DNA of 64,000 bases, taken from the NCBI RefSeq assembly GCF_014529535.1, contig NW_023503372.1, positions 500,075 through 564,074 on the forward strand, given 5' to 3'. This document shows positions 55,101 through 64,000 of this stretch, one piece after another. This DNA comes from Bradysia coprophila (taxonomy: Eukaryota > Arthropoda > Insecta > Diptera > Sciaridae). The translations under genes and the position numbers were made by a program. Below the pieces are notes generated by a model. The model was not told the origin of the DNA. It made no database searches and saw only the letters and a program-made list of their open reading frames with translations. Numbering within the stretch: position 1 is the stretch's first letter; each line of letters begins with the position of its first letter.

Positions 55101-58100
55101 TTTTCCTTAAACTAGTCACTGCGACTTTAAACATTTAAAAAAGGAATTAATGAGATATTAGATGTGAGGAGTGTCATTGATTCCTCCGATCTATACTAAT
55201 CCAATCACGCATATTGAATCAATTTTTCACTTCTTTTAGCCATAAATCAAACTCTTTATCGTGTAATTAACACGACTCTCTTGCACACTCAATTATTTAG
55301 GAAATATTGATATTTTAACGATTTCGGTAAGAAAAGGCAATTTACTGAAGCAATTCACCTGCTTCGTCTTTTTTTCGTACAAAATGTCATTGTTCTTTTC
55401 GCATGACAAATAATAACATTTTGCGCGAAGAAATACCACGACAATAAATTCCTTTTTATTTTTCAATGTCTATAAATAGCGAAATTTCAATACATTCTAA
55501 GGAATCTTTCAAATAAGCAATTGACCTGTAAGTTTCATTTTAAGATCTGGTTCAACTGCTTTTTTCATTACTGCTACTGTTTCGTTTATAAAACTAACCA
55601 ATGCTGCGATGCGACTTCTCGATTATTTTTTTTTCAAAAACATTGTTCTTCTACAATGAGGAAACGTAAGTTTTTGGAAAATTTAAAAAAAAATGAAACA
55701 TCTCGATCTGTTAGAAATTAGTAGAATCAGTTCACACAAAAATAGAGCGTTGAAATTAGTAATTTTATGACGAAATGTACTAGAAATGGAATATAATTAC
55801 CAATACAAAAATCTATTACATTATTGAGAGTTAGTTTCGGAACAGCACAGCATTTCCTATTAAATTTCCAATAAATTAAATATTCGAAAATCAAATTCTA
55901 TAACAAGTTTGATAGATTTTTGATAGCATGTTCTGTTAGAATTTTAATCATTGTGAGGTTATGTTGTGACGTGACACCGTCTAATACAACACATCATAGT
56001 TTCGTTGAATTCTTTTTCTTTTCCAAACTTCCAAACTCCATCGATTGTTCCATGATTTTCTTTATAATAAATTAACCATAACAATGTCAAATTTTTAATT
56101 CTATAACAAAAATATCATAATAAAGCAGTCGTTTAAAAATCATCAGTTAAAATATTTTTTTTTTCCTTGTAACGTGTTCTTCACGCAAAAAATCATGTAG
56201 CTGAATGTTTGTACACACACACAACTATAAGTAAACATTGAACTATATATTTAGCAATAGATAATCAAAGATGAATAAATGAAAATATTAAATAAGTCGA
56301 TTTTACCTTTGAATATCTCGTTTTTTTAAACTTCTTTTTCAATTTCAAACTGAAAAGCTGGCGCGTGTTTTTTTTGTATTAATTTGTGAAAGTAAACACG
56401 CACAAGAGGGAAAAATTTTTAAGAAAACTTTTAATTTTAAAATAAAAATCGAGTTCGTACTAAAACACATAACAAGAAAACATCAAAATTTAAAATAATA
56501 AAAAATTATAAAAAAGAGAAAAACTTGAAAGAATAAACTTAAAAGAAAAACCTAATCAATTCAATGTGAATACAAAATTTGATAATAGTAGATGCTGTGT
56601 AATAAAAAAATATTTAAAAAATAAAAAATAAAAAAAATGAAAGAAAGTAAAAAAAACAAATTCTTTAAAAAAACGTGGAAGTTGTGTGCAAGTTTTTTTT
56701 TCTATAAATAGGTCAAAACAAAATCAATATTAAACTTAAAAGAAAAAAAAATAAGAAAAGAAATACAAAAGAAAAATACTAATTTGAATTACCTAGGGAG
56801 TACAAATCAACTGAAAATTAAGTTATTTGATCTCGCTCTTATTTATATTATGTAATGTTATTGAGAAATTGATTGATATGTGTATATGTATTATTCAAAC
56901 AAAATAACAAATTTAAAGAAGAAGATGAAAAAAATACAAAAAACAAAATAAAAACTTTAAGTGAAAAGATAAAAAATTAAAATAAAATCCGAAAATCGCT
57001 TGTAATATTTCAATTTTTTCTTTCATTCTTTCAAAACTAACTTTTTTTTTTGTTCGTTCAATTTAGTAAACAGTTTACTTTCAAAATGGTATGATTACAT
57101 ATCTGTGTGAGACGAAGGGCGGTAAATTCATTATTGTTACCTCGACGACGCGAGAAGCGTTAGAATCTAATTAATAGATGAATAACACTCTGAGGACAAT
57201 AATCATACCCACAATTTCCGCCCACCCCATAAGTCTCATTGAAATGTAATTAATTTTACTCTCGAAAAACGGGTGCGACAGTCGTCGATAATTTTTTTAA
57301 CCGTGAGGTTAATAATCGGTGTACTTTTTTTATAAATATATGAATATATCCCGAGTAGCTTGAGTAAAATTGATATGGAACGTAGAATCTTGTTGTTTTT
57401 TTTTGGTTCCCATAAATGGTGATTTAAAGTGCCAGTTCTTAGTGATTGTTTCAAAAAAAACCATATGAAATTGTGAACGAATAAATTGTTTTATTAAGAC
57501 ACACATCATTGGTAAAGAGTAGTGATTTAAATGCGGAAAACTTGAAGAAGGCGAAGAAAACCTCTCTGTGAATAATAATAACAGAATGTTAATGGAAAAA
57601 AGAGGAAAATAAATTTAGAGAGAATGAGAGAGAGAGAGAAAAAAAAGCAAAAAACAATTCATCAAACTACTACCATTCTTAGATACACACTTGATTAAGT
57701 AAAAGTAAAATTAAAAAAACAATAAAAATGAAGATATGACAAGCACAAATCCTTAACAAGATCGAAAATAATTTTAATTGGTAAAAATATGAAAAAGAAA
57801 ATACAAAAAATTTATTACAAAAAACACTAAACTGGTCCCTTAAAAATGTACTAAAAAAAATTACAATGGAAATGATGAATAATCTATAATAAACAAAATA
57901 AAAAAAATGAAAAAAACAATATGTGTATGTAGAATGTAATGTTTAATTTTTTTATTGTTATATTATAAAAAAAAGAAAAAAACAATTAAAAATTATTAAA
58001 ATAGAAAATATATATATTTATAAGATATTATGTTAAAAAGAAAGAAAACAAATTTCAAATATAAAAAACAATGAAATTATAAAGTCGAATTTCAAGGAAA

Positions 58101-58150
58101 AGAAATATCTGTCTTTCATTTCACTTTCAGCTTCGGTTGATTGCTAGAGG

Positions 58151-59022
58151 TGTTAGCCCTACACTACAAACCCTTTCCGGCAACTTTACTAAAGCTCGGA
58201 ACAGGTCAGGTCAACCTGAAAACAGACTTTCAAAATACCTGTCGACCTGACTCGACCCGACACAAAATCACATGAAACCTGGTCAGGACAGTTAGCATTT
58301 TTCCTCACCTTACCTCCGAGCCTTACACTTGACGACATCCTTAAAGAACATCCGTAAATGCCGTCAGCTGCCTTCACAGATTTTTAAAGCAACATCTTAT
58401 CAGCCCGCGTCTCTTTTCATCGACCCTTATAAAATTTAGTCCAGAAAGTGCTTCAACCACCGCAGACAATGCGACTTTTTTAGAAAACGAAAATTGTGAA
58501 ATCAATTGTATCTGGAACTGTATTTATGATCGGTACATTTTTTGACCCCGTAGAATCCTCGAAGTAAATCTAAAGATAAACATTCAATAGATGGGAGATA
58601 TCACCTTTTGAAGTCCATCAAAACTTCATTGAATGAAACATTATTTTTGTTCATCTGTTTTTGCCCAGTATCGCCTGGACAATACCTACCCAATGAGCCC
58701 CCAGCCCCACACAAGTATGTCCAATGTCCATAGCCAGTAGTAAATTACTATTTTCGACTTTTGGTAGAAGTTCACTAGCCAATAAAAGAATACTAAAATT
58801 AAACGACTGCGGTTCTAGACTGTTAGGGTCAAGGGCTATCTGGGCCAATAAACAAAGCATCGCTAAAAATTGATTTGACGGAGGCTGGTCCACTTTCAAA
58901 AAAGAGCCCTCTGAAAAAGTACAATATCGACATCATGCAGTTAATAATGTCCGCTTCCCAACATATTAATAGCAAAGACTATTTTCAAGGTAGAGAAACC
59001 AATTTGGTTGCAAAAATTGTAT
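58151..59022. other. Short intergenic region before the glycosyltransferase 3' end
   Basis: 58190-58330 is a member of the ACCTGA-rich repeat also seen in PTEN intron 3. The overlapping minus-strand frames (58189-58377 and 58651-58899) show no motif. Confidence 0.4.
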
Positions 59023-59039
59023 TTTATTTAAATTTTATT
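59023..59039 (-). terminator. AATAAA signals at the glycosyltransferase 3' end
   Basis: On the minus strand one AATAAA overlaps the TAA stop (59039-59034) and another follows 6 bases after the stop (59028-59023). Confidence 0.5.
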
Positions 59040-60659
59040 CCTTTTTCAACTTTCGCTTCCGAATCCCAAACACTTTCATCAGAAAAACGTTAAACAGAAT
59101 CCTAATCACTCTAACCACTACTAACAAAGCGACAACAATAAATGCAATCACATCAACTAGATAATACTGCAACAAATTCAGATGAACAGCAGGACTCTGC
59201 ATGTGATAAGCGCCGTCGTGTCTAATAACGTATTCCACCCAGAAGACAGCTGTATCCAGTGGATGCGCTGGTCGATCTCTGTATAATGTTGCCAGTTTCT
59301 TGGCAACTTGCGTATAGGAAGCGTTATTTAAAGCTTCGTCTAAGGCGGCAGAAAAGGTGTTGGCATTGATCTCACCAAGCGGAAGACTCACAGCCCATCC
59401 TTCGTTAAGAATTTTGACAGCATTGCTGAATTGATCGGCGAACATTGGTATCGCAAGTATCGGTACTCCGTGGAATTTTGCTTCAGTAATTCCTCCCTTG
59501 CCACAGTGTGATATGAAAAGCTTCACATTTGGATGAGCCAAAATGTCGTTCTGTGGCAACCATTTTCCAATTTTAACATTGTCCGGTCTATTGGGCAGGT
59601 CTGCTTCGAATTTCCATAAGATTTTTAGCTTCATTTTCTGGAATTTGTGTATAATAGCCGAGATCGCTTCCTGCGGTAGCTCGGAGCTTTTAGCATTTGA
59701 GCCGAGGCTAAAGAAAATGGCTCCATCAGTGGCGCTATCCAAAAAATCTTTGATATCCTGAAAAGGATCACACACATCAATCATTTATACCACACATGTT
59801 GAAGTTGTCGTACCGTAGGAAGAGGCGATGGCTCCTTTTCGACATGTAAACCCTCGATTTCGATTACATTCGGCAGTAATGCTTCGGGAACATGTCCACT
59901 GAAATGCTGCGCAACCAAGACCAATGACACGTTCTTCGATACTTCGTCATACGAGGGATACTGATGCGGTGGAAATGCTTCCTTATAGTAGGGCATTGCG
60001 TACCAATGAAAGATAAATTCAAACATAAGGAACTCCACGATGTATGCGAACAGATTGAGAACTCTGTCGAAAAAAGCCATCCTTGGATTCACTTCTATCA
60101 AAACGGTTGGAATAGTCAGCGCACTGCTAGGATTACCACTGAATTGTCTGATCGGATAAAGGTTTTTATTAGCCGTGATTATTACAGATGGACAGTGGAA
60201 ATGGCCCGACAATCCAAGGGCATAGTCGTTCAAAAACCATCCAATTATGACCAAGTCAAAGTGTTCTTTCTTTAATGCCAAAAACTTGGGATGCCTCAAT
60301 AAATTCATTGATTCTCCGGCCATGCTATAGAGCATATTGAATATCTTTAATATGGACGATTTTTCGTCGCCAGATTGGACTGCTGAAGATGTAAAGCTTT
60401 GAAAGAACGAACTATTGAGAGAGTCTGATATTTCAATGTAACGATAGTTGTCCAAAGCAGATCCTTGCTGGCTGAATGGAGTGATAACAGTGACGTCATG
60501 TCCACGCTTAGCCAATTCCTTCATAAGTGGCTCCTCAACGATAAAGTGGGATCTAATAGGTGCTCCGAAAAATCCCAATATTCGGGCACCATGTGAGCAT
60601 CTTATTTGTGATAATATTAACCAAACCACACCTCGGAAAATTACAAAACTCAATTTCAT
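59035..60659 (-). CDS. UDP-glycosyltransferase (UGT), 2 exons, 522 aa
   Basis: Exon 1 60659-59814 (282 codons), a 56-bp GT-AG intron (59813-59758), exon 2 59757-59035 (240 codons plus TAA). Reading through the intron meets a stop, so the splice is required. Residues 1-24 are a signal peptide; His38 (RSHF) is in the position of the catalytic base. Exon 2 has the SATDGAIFFSLGSN strand, then the UDP-sugar signature from WLPQNDILAHP (348) through FISHCGKGGITEA (363-375) to PMFADQ (386-391). The usual HGG is HCG here. A C-terminal membrane segment (about 483-508) is followed by a basic tail ending KLKKE, a KxKxx-type ER retrieval signal. Expected topology: luminal ER enzyme conjugating lipophilic compounds such as plant toxins, hormones, pigments or odorants. 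The acceptor cannot be predicted. Confidence 0.95.
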
Positions 60660-60721
60660 CTCCGTATTAATTCGTGCGTAACACCAACAGAAGCAGCGGA
60701 TGTGTGACTGTCCAACGATTA

Positions 60722-60753
60722 CCGCTGATTATCCGTTTATGACAGTTTTTATA
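60722..60753 (-). promoter_or_regulatory. TATA box and initiator of the UGT gene
   Basis: On the minus strand, TATAAAAA occupies 60753-60746. ATCAGC with its A at 60726 is 27 bp downstream, the usual TATA-to-start spacing, and resembles the arthropod initiator TCAGT. The 5' leader would be about 66 nt. Confidence 0.65.
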
Positions 60754-62574
60754 GCAGACTAGAGGAGAAAACCCGTCTTTGCTCGGAATTACTATAATGA
60801 CAAAATACTTAAATATTTTCACGCGGAAGAAATGTTTCACGCGTCAAAAATGTTTTCACCCGTCAAATAAATTCTTCCCAAACAATGTTTTGAGGCGTCA
60901 ATATTTTGATGCATCCACAAAGTAAACAAACAAAAAAAAGTTCACGAGCCAAATAAACTCGTGAAAGTGGAAAATTTTTGGCGCGTAAGTCCTAACGTTT
61001 CTGCATTCGGCATACCAAGCATGTTGTCTCTACGACTTTTCGTCTGTCTATAGAGAGACAAATAAACTACTAGACCAATAAATATTAAACTTTATATTAT
61101 AGATATTATCATAGACAGAAAAGCATGCGTTAACGTTAGTAGAGATATACTACGTCATGATTGGTAGGGTGTCTACAATTTCCATGAAAAGTTTTTTGAT
61201 GTTAAAAGAAAACTCGCACGTTTAGAAAAATGATCTTTAATGGAGAAGACTTACAAATAGAGTAAATCGTTCACTATGATCAAACATTAATTGAATTATA
61301 ACTCGTTAACTAGATGTAATTCATGGAATCCAACAACAATGTCCATCCAAACTTTCACTCAGTTCAGTCAAAACCATTTTTTTAAATTTAAAACAAACCT
61401 TCGGTCAAAAAGTATTTCAAAAAATATTTCCGATTTTCACCTTCAACAAATGATACTACTTTCTATGTTAAAGTATATGAATATAGGACATACGTATGTT
61501 CAAATTTTTCACGCACAAAATATTTGTCGCCACTTTAAATGTAAAAAGTTACATTTTATCGTCAATTTTATTTAGTAAAAAAATCCGTATTTTGATCCAA
61601 TCAACTTTTTTTTTAAATCGTCACCCTATCGTTTAGTGACAAACGAAAATTGTATGTGCACTGTATCTTGAACCATTTGCACCCGTTAGCCTTCATATCA
61701 CTAGACTATTTTTTCTTCATCGTTACAATTATCACTCAAACATACAATTCGTTCAATTAATAGCCCTCAGGGCCGTTGCCACTAAAAAACGTGAGTGAGT
61801 AAAGCGCTCACCTTGCGACAATTGAATTAATTAATTAAATTGTCGCATTTTGTGTTAACCACACGATACGAGTAGGATCAGAGTGCCGCAGGGCCGGATA
61901 AGCATTTACAGCGCCCTGGGCAATGAGCCTTGCAGCGCCGCATGAAAAATTTATTAAAGAAATTGTTTCCCACATTGTCAACCAAATCAAATAAAATGTT
62001 TTCAACATTTCCTCAAGAATATTATTTTCTAAGTAATGTGTAGTTAGAAACGGCGAGCGAGGCGAGGTGGCAAGCTTATGATAACATATAACCATATATG
62101 AATGAGAGATATATGATATAACCACAGTTTTCGTGATTAATTCGCAAAACTTTCCCACAAACAAAAATCAAGTAAAGTTATAAAAAGGTTTCGCTCGTAT
62201 TTTTCGGGATTTTAAGTTTGAAGTTTGTAGAATGAATCCGAAACAATTTTTTCTTGAAATTCTTCTTGAAGAACGAATCAAATGAAACAAATTTATTTAG
62301 CAAATAGCTATTTTCAAATACAAAGTTCCATAATCACAGACATTGAAAAATGAACACTACAATACAAATTTACATCACAATTCTATAGTTTCATTCAGGT
62401 GTTCTTTCAATTTACACTCGAATGTCCTCTCATTATTCTCACTTTTCACTTCCCTTGGAAGATCGTTAGAACATGAACGCGTTGTTTGGAAAAACCAAGA
62501 AAAAAACGTGAATTTTTGACACAATATTTGTGATACTGTTAAAGTTTCATTATATTGCGAGATTTACTCTACTT
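60754..62574. other. Intergenic, no gene recognised
   Basis: AT-rich. Around 60815-60970 CGTCAAA / ACGCGTC words recur (CACGCGGAAG, CACGCGTCAAAAATG, CACCCGTCAAATAA). 61889-61950 carries CAGGGCCGGATAAGCATTTA followed by GCGCCCTGGGC, a pattern common at transposon ends. The frames at 61291-61575 and 62164-61835 have no motif. Confidence 0.45.
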
Positions 62575-62581
62575 GGTAAGG

Positions 62582-62793
62582 CAACGCACTGCTCCTAGCA
62601 TGAACACTACTTTGACAAACGTCGAATTTGGAGGCTTTTGTGATGAGAGCTACCGCTTAAGATTGATTGTATTGTGTGTTTGAACTCACACAACTAAAAC
62701 AAGTCACCTATCTTCACGAAAGAAACGCAGTGCCTACTGTGACTTCATCAGCCTCCAAATATTTCTTATGTTCATGCTAGGAGCAGTGCGTTG
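62582..62793. mobile_element. 212-bp TIR element with 7-bp duplication
   Basis: CAACGCACTGCTCCTAGCAT plus GAACA on the left is mirrored exactly by TGTTC plus ATGCTAGGAGCAGTGCGTTG on the right. GGTAAGG abuts both ends (62575-62581 and 62794-62800). The arms are 25 bp and perfect, suggesting recent activity. The interior also pairs partly (TTGGAGGCTTTTGTGA / TCATCAGCCTCCAAA). Confidence 0.88.
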
Positions 62794-62800
62794 GGTAAGG

Positions 62801-64000
62801 TCATGATTCGGAAAAAACGACTTGCGTTGAAGCAATTTCAAGGATCTAGGACTCGGGATCCCAAAAGTATTGAAGTTTAGGGCACTCTATAATGATCCTT
62901 TGTCTTCACTCTGAAAGTGTTAGATCTTGAAATTCACGCCGTAAGTGTGCCTAAAATTTGAATTTTAAGTGAACGATTCGATGAAAAAGTGAACCAAAAA
63001 ATACTTTTCAACGCTTCATTGTATGAAAATGACGCTACGTTAGAAAGACCTCCGCACTTTCAATTTTGAATTTCGACCGCACTTACGGCGTCAATTTAGG
63101 TAATTGGCCTTGGATTTCGACAAAAAAACATAGCTAACGCCGACCCGTACGAAACACCTATTCGTATCAAAAGCCTTTAATGTGAAACTCTTCATTTCTC
63201 TTACTTCATTTTCTTCTCTGCTGAAAAACTATTCTCCCTTTAAAATCACTTACATTATCCACTCTTTGCCTTGTTATCATATACAACTAAATTGCCGGAG
63301 GCAATATAGACAGCCCCGTACGAAGACAAATTTCATAAATTCCTATTTAAACAGCTATATACCGCTATATTTAACTATATTTCACTATAAATAAACATTT
63401 CACAGATAAATATATGCTATTATATAGCTCTATATGCCTGTATATAGCTCAATATAGCTGTATATAGGTATATATAGATGTCCGTATATGGAATCCCTGA
63501 AACCCCACACACATAACAAATTATTTCCATGTTAACAGAAACTCTCTAAGTATCATTTTTCCCAAGATATTTCTATTTTACTAAAATCCAATATGGCCGC
63601 CGGCAGCCATTTTGTTAGGAGACCGGAAATAGTACCGACGCTTTACATTCGTTAATACCTTTCAAACAAAAAAAAATTCATGAAATTCGGTCAAAATTTA
63701 CTCGAGATATTGTCAAAATACACCACGTTCACTGTACTTCCGAGTAGCCAGATAAGAGCTCACTCCAAGAGACCTAGCTCACGCTCCGGAGAACATAATT
63801 TCATAAAAAAAAATTTCCCTGATTGGTACGGTCAATACCTATCTAATAAACTGCTTGCCGCCCTGTGCCTGTTCCACACCAAGGGGTCTAACTCACGAGT
63901 CGGTCATCCGATTTCCATAAACTTTTTTTTTGTCGATCGGTATTGTAAATACCTTTTATTTGACGTATCACTTACAAGTTTAACGTTTAAATGTCCGGAG
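62801..64000. other. Intergenic with TATATAGC degenerate repeat
   Basis: 63345-63480 is a run of AGCTATATA / CTATATTTA / TATATAGCTC variants. From 63570, CCAATATGGCCGCCGGCAGC and later TCACTCCAAGAGACCTAGCTCACG recall old repeat sequence. No gene was recognised. Confidence 0.4.

Larger units (their letters stand above)
42788..58150. other. PTEN 3' flank and AT-rich gene-free region
   Basis: ATTAAA at 42910-42915 is a possible early PTEN polyadenylation signal. Beyond it lie about 15 kb with no convincing coding sequence. From about 47.8 kb the + strand is rich in A and G (AAAAGAAAA runs) with long T runs, as in long 3' untranslated or non-coding transcripts. Seen: (AC)n at 45924-45949, repeats at 47330 and 53030, AT repeats at 50239-50275, (GA)n at 50375-50395, an inverted repeat at 50780-50882 around TATCTCCGTTT / AAACGGAGATA, and the degenerate AATTCTTGAAA region at 51880-52160. 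An inverted pair around CAGCTG...CACTCATACA at 46870-47025 makes the local frames. Confidence 0.5.

Noticed and set aside
59758..59813. UGT looks like two separate or frameshifted genes
   Set aside because: A 56-bp GT-AG intron joins both parts in phase to a normal 522-aa family member.

Overview
The window is animal nuclear DNA, most likely insect and probably a dipteran (fungus-gnat or midge-like). It is AT-rich, it has short GT-AG introns next to kilobase-scale ones, and the PTEN start resembles the fly protein. The species cannot be fixed from the sequence alone. Five protein-coding genes can be supported by exon-by-exon reading: two tandem secreted lipocalins (3428-5343 and 12838-15072, both +), a cytidine deaminase with two alternative first exons (22659-20457, -), PTEN (36601-42787, +), and a microsomal UDP-glycosyltransferase (60659-59035, -). 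Nearly all other open frames are too short, too biased in composition, or lie inside repeats.

Layout. 0-3.4 kb: inverted-repeat elements. 3.4-16.4 kb: a segmental duplication carrying the two four-exon lipocalins. The mature N-terminal extension and the acidic tail have diverged, while the beta-barrel is almost unchanged. Between and inside the copies lie many non-autonomous inverted-repeat elements. 16.4-20.4 kb: intergenic, with a 325-bp foldback and a cluster of inverted ATTTTCTC/GAGAAAAT boxes. 20.4-22.8 kb: cytidine deaminase. 22.8-36.1 kb: no recognisable protein; 25.2-26.9 kb may be a leader exon feeding PTEN. 36.1-42.9 kb: PTEN, seven coding exons. Keeping its 91-bp last intron would give a 351-aa protein without the long tail of the 664-aa form. 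42.9-59.0 kb: about 16 kb of A/T-rich DNA with no convincing gene. 59.0-60.8 kb: the glycosyltransferase with a TATA/initiator promoter. 60.8-64 kb: repeats.

The genes do not form an evident pathway. The lipocalins are secreted binding proteins, the deaminase is in pyrimidine salvage, PTEN opposes PI3-kinase signalling, and the glycosyltransferase conjugates lipophilic compounds in the ER. The clearest unusual signals are: (1) a perfect 41-bp palindrome flanked by 9-bp duplications, with an unfilled paralogous site elsewhere in the window, and a second similar palindrome; (2) several unrelated inverted-repeat elements sharing 7-bp target duplications; (3) accelerated, mostly amino-acid-changing divergence confined to the lipocalin extension; (4) apparent isoform switches in PTEN and cytidine deaminase. 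No CRISPR array, rRNA or intact tRNA was seen.
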